Shown here: in pieces, positions 1 through 7,276 of the stretch
How the letters are laid out: every line of letters begins with the position of its first letter
How positions within the stretch are numbered: the stretch's first letter is position 1
DNA from: Actinomycetes bacterium
GTDB taxonomy: Bacteria > Actinomycetota > Acidimicrobiia > Acidimicrobiales > Ilumatobacteraceae
Reading direction: 5' to 3'
DNA length: 64,000 nt
NCBI GenBank assembly: GCA_027491335.1
Contig: JAIXWJ010000060.1
Span: 1-64,000, forward strand
The notes under the pieces: generated by a model
What the model saw: only the letters and a program-made list of their open reading frames with translations
The model's database searches: none
Told to the model about the DNA's origin: nothing
Translations under genes and position numbers: made by a program

Positions 1-708
1 ATGCAGGCCGCCACATCCGAGATCGAGCTCGTCGCGTGCGGTGTGGCGTGCGGGGGACCGATGAGCTCCGGTGGGGAGTCCGCATCGCCCTTGCACATTC
101 CGTCGTGGCGCGAGTTTCCGCTTCGTCGTTCGATCGCCGAAGCCACCGGCTTGGCGACGCACGTCGACAACGACGCCAAGGCGTTGGCCCTGTCGGAAGG
201 CTGGTTGGGAGCCGCGGTGGATCATCAGGACTTCATGGCGGTCGTGGTGGGGACCGGCGTCGGAGCCGGCTTGGTGTCGGGCGGACGACTGGTCGACGGC
301 GCGTCGGGCAACGCCGGGCACATCGGGCACATCGTGGTGGGCGATGAGGGTCGCGCGTGTCGTTGCGGCGGACACGACTGCCTCGAATCGTTCATCTCGG
401 GGGCCGCGGTCGAATTGGAGACCGGTCGTTCGCCGGCCTATGCGTCGGCTGGCTTGGTCGAACGCAACGGACGTTTGCTCGGACAGGCGGTGGCCTCGGT
501 CGCGGCGATGTGCGACATTCGTCGTGTGGTGGTCGGAGGGAGCGTGGCGCTCGGTTGGGGCGAACCATTCTTCGACGCGGCGAACCGGGAGTTCGAGGCG
601 CGGTCGCGGATCGGATTCACTCGAGGGCTCGACATCGTTCCTCTCGGGCTCGGTGATCGTTCCGCACTCATCGGTGCCGCGGCCGTCGCATGGCGGGTTT
701 TGGTCTAG
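1..708 (+). CDS. ROK family sugar kinase (glucokinase-like), 5' end outside window
   Basis: The reading frame is open from the first base and covers the C-terminal three quarters of a ROK protein, so the N-terminal ATP-binding strand is probably upstream of the window. Visible ROK features are the catalytic NDAK aspartate (about residue 58), the GTGVGAG phosphate loop, and the zinc motif GHIGH...CRCGGHDCLE (about residues 107-130). Family members phosphorylate glucose, N-acetylmannosamine or similar sugars; some are repressors, but no helix-turn-helix can be judged here. The region after the zinc motif is shorter than in typical 300-residue members. The substrate is not determinable. The ATG at base 1 is probably internal. 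Confidence 0.82.
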   Translation: MQAATSEIELVACGVACGGPMSSGGESASPLHIPSWREFPLRRSIAEATGLATHVDNDAKALALSEGWLGAAVDHQDFMAVVVGTGVGAGLVSGGRLVDGASGNAGHIGHIVVGDEGRACRCGGHDCLESFISGAAVELETGRSPAYASAGLVERNGRLLGQAVASVAAMCDIRRVVVGGSVALGWGEPFFDAANREFEARSRIGFTRGLDIVPLGLGDRSALIGAAAVAWRVLV

Positions 709-711
709 GTT
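706..711 (+). promoter_or_regulatory. -10 element of a leaderless promoter (acyl-CoA dehydrogenase)
   Basis: TAGGTT lies here, six bases (712-717) before the ATG at 718, so transcription would start at or next to the start codon. No Shine-Dalgarno is present. The hexamer overlaps the TAG stop of the upstream kinase. The -35 region is not recognisable. Confidence 0.5.
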
Positions 712-717
712 CGCAGC

Positions 718-1935
718 ATGCGTCCGATGTACGAGCCCGAGGTCGAGGAGTTCCGTCGAAAGGTCGGGTCGTTCCTCTCGAACAATCTGCCCGCGGATTG
801 GCGGGGTATCGGTCACCTGGCCGCCGACGAGACGCACGAGTGGGTCATGGGTTGGCGCGCGACGCTGCACCGCGAGGGGTATCTCGCTCCGGGGTGGCCC
901 GCCGAATACGGAGGCGGAGGAATGTCCGCGCTCGAGCAGGTGATCGTGGCCGAGGAGTTCGCTCACGCCGGTGTGCCCACCGGTGGGCCGAACGACGGCT
1001 TCGGGATCACGATGCTCGGCAACACGTTGTTGCAATGGGGGACCGAGGAGCAAAAGAAGTACTACCTGCCGCGCATTCTCGCGAACGACGACATTTGGTG
1101 TCAGGGGTACAGCGAACCCAACGCCGGAAGCGATCTCGGCAATCTCGGATTGAAAGGTGTGCTCGACGGCGATCAGTGGGTGCTGAACGGGCAGAAGATC
1201 TGGACGTCGGCCGGACATCTGGCCGATCACATCTTCACGCTCGTGCGCACCGACCCCGATGCTCCCAAGCACAAGGGAATCTCGTTCCTTCTGGTCGACA
1301 TGCGTCAGCCCGGCGTCGAGGTTCGACCGATCAAGATGATCAGTGGAGAGAGCGAGTTCAACGAGGTGTTCTACACCGATGCCGTCTGTCCGAAGGACAA
1401 CGTGGTTGGTGGAGTGAACAATGGTTGGGCCGTGGCCATGACCCTGCTCGGATACGAACGCGGAGAGGGTGCCGCCACCGTGCCGGTGCGATTCCAAGCC
1501 GAACTCGATCGATTGTTGTTGCTCGCCAAGGAATGCGGTGTCGATCAGGACCCGCGCGTGCGACAGCGCTTGGCATGGGCCTATTCGAAGGTTCAGATCA
1601 TGCGGTATCTCGGACTGCGCACGTTGACGAAGTTCCTCGCGGGCCATCATCCCGGGCCGGACGGGGGCATCTTCAAGCGCTACTGGAGCGAGTATCACAA
1701 GGAAGTCACCGAGTTGTCGCTCGAGATTCTCGGTGCGGCATCCATGGTGGTGGAGGGGCGTGCGCCGATGAACGCCTTCCAACCCGATGATCGGTCGGCG
1801 CCGAACTCCACCGCCAGTTGGGTGGGGTCGTTCCTCAATGCTCGGGCCGGAACCATCTACGCCGGTTCGTCGCAGATCCAGTCGAATATCATCGGCGAGA
1901 TGGTCCTCGGGCTTCCCAAGGAGCCCCGTCCGTGA
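718..1935 (+). CDS. Acyl-CoA dehydrogenase (FadE-like)
   Basis: This 405-residue protein has the complete acyl-CoA dehydrogenase fold: N-terminal helical domain, the FAD-binding motif YSEPNAGSD (about residues 131-139), the WTSAGHLADH segment, and a C-terminal helical domain ending with the RAGTIYAGSSQIQSNIIGE signature. It would oxidise an acyl-CoA to the 2-enoyl-CoA with FAD, passing electrons to ETF. The glutamate of the common IYEG motif is alanine here (IYAGS, about residue 381). A glutamate in YERG (about residue 247) falls where isovaleryl-CoA-type enzymes carry the base, so it may be catalytic (inference). It resembles actinobacterial FadE paralogues of branched-chain or sterol catabolism; the substrate is unknown. 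The start is set by the leaderless promoter. Confidence 0.9.
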   Translation: MRPMYEPEVEEFRRKVGSFLSNNLPADWRGIGHLAADETHEWVMGWRATLHREGYLAPGWPAEYGGGGMSALEQVIVAEEFAHAGVPTGGPNDGFGITMLGNTLLQWGTEEQKKYYLPRILANDDIWCQGYSEPNAGSDLGNLGLKGVLDGDQWVLNGQKIWTSAGHLADHIFTLVRTDPDAPKHKGISFLLVDMRQPGVEVRPIKMISGESEFNEVFYTDAVCPKDNVVGGVNNGWAVAMTLLGYERGEGAATVPVRFQAELDRLLLLAKECGVDQDPRVRQRLAWAYSKVQIMRYLGLRTLTKFLAGHHPGPDGGIFKRYWSEYHKEVTELSLEILGAASMVVEGRAPMNAFQPDDRSAPNSTASWVGSFLNARAGTIYAGSSQIQSNIIGEMVLGLPKEPRP

Positions 1936-1963
1936 GTCGTCCGTCGGACCCGAGCCGCGTGGC

Positions 1964-2230
1964 ATGAATTCCCTGACGCGGTCGTGGGCCTACGCGCGAG
2001 TCGCGGTGGCGGTGTTGCTACGGCCGTCGTACTGGTTGGCGGCGGTCACCGTTCTTGGCCGCATGGTTCCGCGGGGCTGGTGGCGTCGAGCGCCGTTCCT
2101 CCCGCTGCCGAGCCGGTCGTACGTTCGATTCCGGATGCAGACGCAATACGGCGGAGAGTCGTCGCGTCCGACGGTTCCCGATGTGCTGAGATATCTGCGA
2201 TGGGTGCGGCAATGGGACGCGGGACGATGA
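1964..2230 (+). CDS. Small conserved actinobacterial protein of unknown function
   Basis: This is an 88-residue basic protein rich in Trp, Arg and Pro (RGWWRRAPFLPLPSR, then RYLRWVRQW near the C-terminus). I recognise the general pattern of a small hypothetical protein common in Actinobacteria, with a hydrophobic first half (possible single membrane-associated helix around residues 9-30) and the sequence FRMQTQYGG in the second half. No function is known to me. ATG at 1964 is the first reasonable start after the dehydrogenase stop; the upstream in-frame extension lies inside the dehydrogenase. Confidence 0.65.
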   Translation: MNSLTRSWAYARVAVAVLLRPSYWLAAVTVLGRMVPRGWWRRAPFLPLPSRSYVRFRMQTQYGGESSRPTVPDVLRYLRWVRQWDAGR

Positions 2231-2290
2231 GATCTCGGCCGATGAACGTTCGGTCAATCCGAATTCGGTCGAGGGTGCGGTGACCGCGGC

Positions 2291-2788
2291 ATGCGAAGCG
2301 CGCTCGTACTCAATGCGTCGTACGAGCCGCTGAGCGTCGTTCCGGCGCGACGGGCGGCCTGTTTGGTCCTCGATGACAAGGCCGAAGTGGTCGAACACGA
2401 CGGAACGTTCATTCGGTCGGAGAGTCTGGCGTTGCCCAATCCACTCGTGATTCGGTTGCGCTACATGGTGAAGGTGCCCTACCACCGGCGAACGGCCCTC
2501 TCTCGACGCGCGATCTTCGCGCGCGACGATCATCGCTGCCAATATTGCGGGGCCGATGCGGATTCGATCGATCACGTCATGCCTCGCTCTCGTGGAGGCG
2601 AACACGTGTGGGAGAACGTGGCGGCGGCCTGTCGTCGGTGCAATCTCTACAAGCGGGATCGCACCCCGGAGGAAGCGGGGATGCGGTTGGCTCAAACCCC
2701 GCACGCTCCACGCGAGTTGGCCTGGGTGACCGTGGCGGTGACGCGTGTCCCCGAGGTGTGGAAGCCCTATCTGGCGCGGGCATCCTGA
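2291..2788 (+). CDS. HNH endonuclease family protein
   Basis: This is a 165-residue protein with an N-terminal LVLNASYEPLSVV region and an HNH domain: CQYCG at residues 83-87, the DHVMPRSRGG active-site segment around residue 95, an asparagine (WENVAAACRRCN) and the second CxxC knuckle. All residues expected for metal binding and catalysis are present. Stand-alone HNH proteins of this form are ubiquitous in Actinobacteria as chromosomal single copies; their target and role are not established. There is no sign of a mobile element or restriction system around it. Start ATG 2291 matches the family's usual N-terminus. Confidence 0.88.
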   Translation: MRSALVLNASYEPLSVVPARRAACLVLDDKAEVVEHDGTFIRSESLALPNPLVIRLRYMVKVPYHRRTALSRRAIFARDDHRCQYCGADADSIDHVMPRSRGGEHVWENVAAACRRCNLYKRDRTPEEAGMRLAQTPHAPRELAWVTVAVTRVPEVWKPYLARAS

Positions 2789-2793
2789 GCGGG

Positions 2794-3480
2794 ATGCTTC
2801 TCATCGAGCGACCGGGTGCGGCGTCGGCCGCGGAGTTTCATCATCGCGAGGTGCCGACCGGCGACGATGTGCTCGTGTGGTGGTTCGACCCGTCGACGCC
2901 CGCGCTGGTTCTGGGCTCGACCCAATCCGAGGAGTTGTTGGATCGCGATCTGTGTCGTGCTCGTGGTGTCGACGTGGTGAAGCGTCACAGCGGAGGGGGA
3001 CTGGTGCTGGTGTCCGCGCGGCACACGTTGTGGGTCGACGTGATCGTGCCGAGCAGTCATCCGGCATGGCGCGTCGACGTGGGCCGGGCCTCGGAATGGA
3101 TGGGTGAGGTGTGGCTGGACACGCTGACGCGTTCTTCGAGCGGGATCGATGGAGATTCGTTCACGCTCCATCGCGGCGCGTACGAATCGACGACGTGGTC
3201 GAAGCTGGTCTGCTTCGCGGGTCGCGGACCCGGGGAGATCTTCGATGATCGAGGTCGCAAGGTGGTGGGCATCAGCCAACGACGCACGCGCTCGTGGGCT
3301 CGCTTCCAATGCGCGTTGTCCCTGCTGTGGGAACCGTCGATGTTCGTGGACCTCGTGGTGGACGGGCCGCGGCCGTCCGACGTCGCCGAGGCCGGGCACA
3401 CCGTCGATGCATCCTTCGATTCGGAACGGGTGCGCGAATCGTTCACCGCGTCGCTCGAAGCCGCGTTGCGCTCGGCCTGA
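2794..3480 (+). CDS. Lipoate-protein ligase A family protein (BPL/LplA/LipB fold)
   Basis: This 228-residue protein has the biotin/lipoate ligase fold. The substrate loop KRHSGGGLVLV (about residues 67-77) matches the RRxGGG motif, and KVVGISQRR (about residues 155-163) carries the lysine that contacts lipoyl-AMP in LplA. It may ligate or transfer lipoate or octanoate to 2-oxoacid dehydrogenase or glycine-cleavage proteins; related proteins can act on other acyl groups, and no lipoylated target gene is nearby. The start ATG 2794 is five bases after the HNH gene's stop, so the two are probably co-transcribed. Confidence 0.78.
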   Translation: MLLIERPGAASAAEFHHREVPTGDDVLVWWFDPSTPALVLGSTQSEELLDRDLCRARGVDVVKRHSGGGLVLVSARHTLWVDVIVPSSHPAWRVDVGRASEWMGEVWLDTLTRSSSGIDGDSFTLHRGAYESTTWSKLVCFAGRGPGEIFDDRGRKVVGISQRRTRSWARFQCALSLLWEPSMFVDLVVDGPRPSDVAEAGHTVDASFDSERVRESFTASLEAALRSA

Positions 3481-3486
3481 GGGAAA

Positions 3487-3502
3487 CGCGTCGAGTGACG
3501 CG
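3487..3502. terminator. U-less hairpin between convergent genes
   Basis: CGCGTC-GAGT-GACGCG forms a perfect 6-bp stem with a 4-base loop in the 30-bp gap between the lipoate-ligase-like gene and the convergent LytM gene. No T-run follows on either strand, as is common for GC-rich actinobacterial terminators. It could serve both directions. Confidence 0.4.
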
Positions 3503-3510
3503 ACCGTGGT

Positions 3511-5184
3511 CTAGGGCGCCGGTGTCGTCGTCGATGCGGGCACCGTCGTCGACGCGGCAGCGGTGGTCGGCGGGGTGGTGGAGCGGCAACCGTCCACGGC
3601 CTTGACGATGGGGAACGGGTTCACGGCGGCCCCGCCGCCGGGGTGGTACTCGAAGTGCAGGTGCGGAGCCGAGCTGCTTCCCGTGCTTCCCACGTAACCG
3701 ATCACTTGGCCGGCCACCACGCGCGAATCGAGGCCGATGCCCTCGGCGAACGTCGAGAGGTGCGCGTAATGGAAGTAGGTGCCGTCGGCGGCGGTGAGGC
3801 GCAAGGCGTTGCCTCCGAGCGAGCCGGGGCGATCGAAGAACTGACGAGTGATCGTTCCATCCACCACCGCGTAGAGCGGCTGTCCGGTGCGCGCGATGAT
3901 GTCGACGCCCTCGTGGCGACGACCGCCCGCGCGCGGCGCCATCCAGGTGTCGGAGAACCAACAGGGTCCGAGCACCGGGAACACCGAGATGGACACGGTG
4001 GTGATGGGGACCGTGCTCGACGGTGATGTGCTCGCCGGTGTTGTGCTCGATGGGCTCGACGACGAGGGCTGACTCGACACGAGGCCGGGGACGACGCCCA
4101 ACTGGAGTGCGGTGCGGAGGTCGAGGACACCGGTCACGGGAATGCGCCGGGCCGTTTGGAAGGCGCGCAACGACACGCGAGTGGCCACGCCGAACACGCC
4201 GTCGGCGCCGCCCTTCACGGTGATGCCGGCCGCGATGAGGCGGTTCTGCAGGTCGGTGACGGCCGGCCCGCGGTCACCGAACGTGGGAAGAGTGGGAGCA
4301 GCAACCAAGCCGAGGAATTGAGCGGTGAGGGTGTCCACCTGGCCGGTGGCCGCGATGGACACCGCGCGCTGGTAGCTCGTGACGGCATTGGTGGTGGCCG
4401 CGCCGAAGACGCCGTCGGCGCCACCGCGAACCGTCATTCCGGCGGCGATGAGAGCCCGTTGCAACCGCATCACCGATTCGCCCCGTTGTCCCGCCGCGAC
4501 CACGAGCACGGGTGCCGGAGCGGTCGTTGCCGGTGTCGACGTCGCCGGTGTCGACGTCGCGGGGGCGGCGGTGTTGGGAGCGGTGGTGACCGGCGCCGTC
4601 GATGCGGGAGCGGTGTTCGCCGGGTTCGTGGCACTGGCGGGGGCGATTCCGAGTGCGATCGCGGTGGTGATGTCGACCACGCCGGTTGCGGTCAATCCGC
4701 GAGCGCTCTGGAAAGACGTCACGGCGGTGGTCGTGCCCGCGCCAAAGATGCCGTCGGCACCACCGCGCACACTGAGTCCGGCCGCGATGAGGGCGTTCTG
4801 CATCGTGGTCACCGCGGCGCCTCGGTCACCGCGCTTGGGAAAAGCCGGCGACGGGCCCAAGCCCAACAGGAAAGCGGTGGAGGGGTCGATCTCGCCGCTG
4901 GCCACCAATCCCTTGGCGCTCTGGAAGGTCCGCAGTGCGGACTGCGTGCTCTGGCCGAAGATTCCATCGGCCCCGCCGCGCACCGCGATGCCGGCGGCGA
5001 TCAGGGCTCGTTGCAGGGTGCGAACCGACTCGCCGCGATCGCCCAAGCGGGGCATCGTCGCCGAGCGGGTGGAGGTGCCCGACGCGTGGGCAACCGGGGT
5101 CGACATCACCGTGAGGGCGGGTACGCCAAGTGCCAACAACGCGGCGACAGCGAGTCGCGAGGTGGTCGGTCGGCGAAACAGCAC
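3511..5184 (-). CDS. Secreted M23 (LytM) endopeptidase with four peptidoglycan-binding repeats
   Basis: This is a 557-residue exported protein. A signal peptide (hydrophobic core LAVAALLALGVPALTVM, cleavage near AHA at residue 34) is followed by two PG_binding_1 repeats (about 45-175), a Thr/Ala/Pro linker (178-225), two more repeats (228-365), a second linker, and an M23 peptidase domain (about 405-535). The repeats share GDRG...LI AAG...GGADG(I/V)FG. The peptidase keeps its zinc ligands, HEGVD and HLHFE, so it is probably an active D,L- or glycyl-endopeptidase or an amidase activator. It is divergent to the dcw cluster across 210 bp, which fits a role in septal wall cleavage (inference). 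The start is GTG 5184. Confidence 0.9.
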   Translation of the reverse strand: MLFRRPTTSRLAVAALLALGVPALTVMSTPVAHASGTSTRSATMPRLGDRGESVRTLQRALIAAGIAVRGGADGIFGQSTQSALRTFQSAKGLVASGEIDPSTAFLLGLGPSPAFPKRGDRGAAVTTMQNALIAAGLSVRGGADGIFGAGTTTAVTSFQSARGLTATGVVDITTAIALGIAPASATNPANTAPASTAPVTTAPNTAAPATSTPATSTPATTAPAPVLVVAAGQRGESVMRLQRALIAAGMTVRGGADGVFGAATTNAVTSYQRAVSIAATGQVDTLTAQFLGLVAAPTLPTFGDRGPAVTDLQNRLIAAGITVKGGADGVFGVATRVSLRAFQTARRIPVTGVLDLRTALQLGVVPGLVSSQPSSSSPSSTTPASTSPSSTVPITTVSISVFPVLGPCWFSDTWMAPRAGGRRHEGVDIIARTGQPLYAVVDGTITRQFFDRPGSLGGNALRLTAADGTYFHYAHLSTFAEGIGLDSRVVAGQVIGYVGSTGSSSAPHLHFEYHPGGGAAVNPFPIVKAVDGCRSTTPPTTAAASTTVPASTTTPAP

Positions 5185-5261
5185 GCCGAGGTATCGGCCC
5201 CAAAGTCCGTCGACCTTGAGAAATTCCTGCCCGCCGACGCCAGAAGGTGGGGGCCGGGGGG

Positions 5262-5291
5262 AAAAAAGTGGGGCAAAGTGGGGGAAAGTGG
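5262..5291 (+). promoter_or_regulatory. MraZ operator: three AAAGTGG direct repeats
   Basis: AAAGTGG occurs at 5265-5271, 5275-5281 and 5285-5291, an exact 10-bp period, about 100 bp upstream of mraZ. Known MraZ boxes in E. coli and mycoplasmas are GTGG-type direct repeats with 10-bp spacing bound by the MraZ ring, so mraZ autoregulation of the dcw operon is strongly suggested. The last repeat abuts a TTGACG -35. Confidence 0.8.
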
Positions 5292-5321
5292 TTGACGAAG
5301 GGGGGGATTGGGGTCCATTAT
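5292..5321 (+). promoter_or_regulatory. Predicted dcw promoter (TTGACG / CATTAT)
   Basis: TTGACG at 5292-5297 matches the -35 consensus at five of six positions. An 18-bp spacer leads to CATTAT at 5316-5321 (four of six). The MraZ repeats end at the base just before the -35, so bound MraZ would block or contact RNA polymerase. The predicted leader to the mraZ start is about 65 nt. Confidence 0.5.
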
Positions 5322-5394
5322 GGAGGCCGGTGGGGAGAAGTGGAGGCAGAAGCCACTTCCCACACCGCTCAAACGCACAGTGAGGGGCAGGTCA

Positions 5395-5817
5395 GTGGAA
5401 GGTTTTGTCGGTCGATACGAGCGCCAGCTCGACCCCAAGGGTCGAGTTGCGTTGCCGCCGACCTTCCGCAACCGCCTCGAGCCCCGTTGCTTCTTGGTCA
5501 TCGGCCAGGACAAGTGCGTCGTGGTGGTGACGGCCAGCGTGGCCGCGGCCCGTGGGGAGGAAACCCTGCAGGCGGTCAAGCGCGGGGAAAAGACCATGAG
5601 CGAACTTCGTGCCCTGGCCGTGAGCATGACCGAGGTGACCGTCGACGGTCAGGGGCGCATCACGATCGACGAGAACCTGCGCACCTACGCCGGCCTCCTC
5701 CCGGGAGCCAAGGTCGTGGTGTCGGGTGCTTTCGACAGCGTCGAAATCTGGGAGCCGGGCCGATTCGAGCGCATGCTGTCGGCCGGTACCGAGGCCATCG
5801 CCGGGAGCGAGTCATGA
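5395..5817 (+). CDS. mraZ: MraZ transcriptional regulator
   Basis: This is a 140-residue protein with two SpoVT/AbrB-type swapped-hairpin domains, each carrying the family motif: LDPKGRVALP near residue 13 and VDGQGRITID near residue 84. MraZ forms a ring that binds GTGG direct repeats upstream of its own operon and represses it. I chose GTG 5395 because GAGGGG lies eight bases upstream and the protein then starts close to the conserved RYERQLD segment. An ATG at 5308 would add 29 poorly conserved residues and would overlap the predicted promoter. The stop overlaps the rsmH start (ATGA). Confidence 0.93.
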   Translation: MEGFVGRYERQLDPKGRVALPPTFRNRLEPRCFLVIGQDKCVVVVTASVAAARGEETLQAVKRGEKTMSELRALAVSMTEVTVDGQGRITIDENLRTYAGLLPGAKVVVSGAFDSVEIWEPGRFERMLSAGTEAIAGSES

Positions 5818-6746
5818 CCAGCGGCATCGAGTTCGCGCATGTGCCCGTGATGGTGGACGAGATCGTGGCCGCGTTCGTCGGTGTGCCCGCCGGATTCGTA
5901 CTGGATGCGACTCTCGGTGGCGGAGGTCATTCCGAGGCCTTGCTCGGCGCCGATGATCAGCGTTCGATTCTCGGTGTCGACCGAGACGCCGCCGCGTTGG
6001 CCGCGGCCGGGGAACGTCTGGCCCGATTCGGTGACCGTTTCCGGGCCAGCCATCGTCGTTTCGACGACATCGATGGCGCGATGGCCGAAACGTCCGTCGA
6101 CGAGTTGTCGGGAGCCTTGTTCGATCTGGGCGTCTCCTCGCACCAGTTCGACGCCGTCGAGCGCGGATTCTCGTATCGCGCCTCGGCGCCACTCGACATG
6201 CGGATGGACGCGCGGGACGCGGTGTCGGCGCGGGATCTTGTCAACGAGTCCGACGAGTCGGAATTGGTGCGCATCCTGCGCGACTACGCCGACGAACGAT
6301 TCGCCACCCGTATCGCTCGCGCGATCGTGGCCGCGCGCCCCATCGACGACACCACTCGTCTGGCCGATGTCGTGGCCGCGGCGATCCCCGCGCCCGCTCG
6401 ACGTCGTGGTGGTCATCCGGCCAAGCGCACGTTCCAGGCGCTGCGCATCGCCGTCAACGGTGAACTCGACGTTCTGCCGGTGGCTCTCGACCACGCCATC
6501 GGTCGCACCGTCAAGGGCGGCCGTATCGCCGTCCTGTCGTATCACTCGGGCGAGGACCGCATCGTGAAGGAGCGGTTCCGGTTCCACAGCACCGGTGGCT
6601 GCCAGTGCCCGAGCCATCTTCCGTGCGGATGCGGGGCCGAGCGCACCGTGAAGCTGGTTCGCGTGCCGTCGAAGCCGTCCGCGGCCGAGATGGAGCGCAA
6701 TCCCCGCAGCACGTCGGCGCGTCTGCGCGTGGCGGAGGTCATCTGA
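5814..6746 (+). CDS. rsmH: 16S rRNA (cytosine(1402)-N(4))-methyltransferase RsmH
   Basis: This is a 310-residue SAM-dependent methyltransferase for N4-methylation of C1402 in the ribosomal P site. The SAM motif LGGGGHSEALL is near residue 35, followed by the VDRDAAAL acidic loop. The helical insert and the C-terminal SYHSGEDRIVKERF block, with the Cys-rich CQCPSHLPCGCG segment seen in many members, are complete. Second gene of dcw, translationally coupled to mraZ by ATGA and to ftsL by TGATG. Confidence 0.95.
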   Translation: MTSGIEFAHVPVMVDEIVAAFVGVPAGFVLDATLGGGGHSEALLGADDQRSILGVDRDAAALAAAGERLARFGDRFRASHRRFDDIDGAMAETSVDELSGALFDLGVSSHQFDAVERGFSYRASAPLDMRMDARDAVSARDLVNESDESELVRILRDYADERFATRIARAIVAARPIDDTTRLADVVAAAIPAPARRRGGHPAKRTFQALRIAVNGELDVLPVALDHAIGRTVKGGRIAVLSYHSGEDRIVKERFRFHSTGGCQCPSHLPCGCGAERTVKLVRVPSKPSAAEMERNPRSTSARLRVAEVI

Positions 6747-7276
6747 TGGCCAAGGCCGTGTCCACCATTCCCCGCTCGCGTCCCGCGGCGCGTCCGACGA
6801 CGCGAACCATCAAGCCTCGTTCGGCCGAGGCGCGTCGGGCCGCGAAATCTCCGGTTGCTCGCGTCGTCACCCGTCGCGACGCCACGAACGGCATGCGCCG
6901 CGTCATCATGGTGTCGGCGTCGATCGCGGTGTTGGCGATCATGGTGATGTTCCTCGTGGTGGCGTTCCAGACGCGCATCGCCGAGACGCAGATGAAGATC
7001 GACAAGATCAACTCCCAGATCCAGGCCGAACGGGATCGTTACGACGCGTTGCGATTGGAGCGTTCGGCGTTGCGTGATCCGGCGCGTCTGGTCGTCGAAG
7101 CCACGGCCATGGGAATGATTCCGGGCACCGGAACCGATTTCACCACCGTCGAACCGACGAGCGTGGCCGCGGTGTTGGTGTCCACCGGCGGCGTCGATCC
7201 CGAATACATGTCGGACTCCGAGGATCCCCTCGAGAACTACGGGGCCGTCAAGGCCCTGATTGGGGGCCAGCCATGA
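6746..7276 (+). CDS. ftsL: FtsL-like septum formation protein
   Basis: This is a 176-residue bitopic membrane protein. A basic N-terminal cytoplasmic tail of about 50 residues is followed by one transmembrane helix (IAVLAIMVMFLVVAF, about residues 59-73) and a leucine-zipper-like coiled coil (about 80-110). The end of the domain has the ARLVVEATAMGMIPG motif typical of FtsL/DivIC proteins. FtsL forms the FtsQLB complex that activates FtsW/FtsI. Identification rests on topology and on the invariant position between rsmH and ftsI, because FtsL sequences diverge quickly. Confidence 0.85.
   Translation: MAKAVSTIPRSRPAARPTTRTIKPRSAEARRAAKSPVARVVTRRDATNGMRRVIMVSASIAVLAIMVMFLVVAFQTRIAETQMKIDKINSQIQAERDRYDALRLERSALRDPARLVVEATAMGMIPGTGTDFTTVEPTSVAAVLVSTGGVDPEYMSDSEDPLENYGAVKALIGGQP

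Noticed and set aside
5308-5394. N-terminal extension of MraZ from ATG 5308
   Set aside because: The extension overlaps the predicted -10 element, is not like the family N-terminus and has no ribosome binding site; GTG 5395 does.
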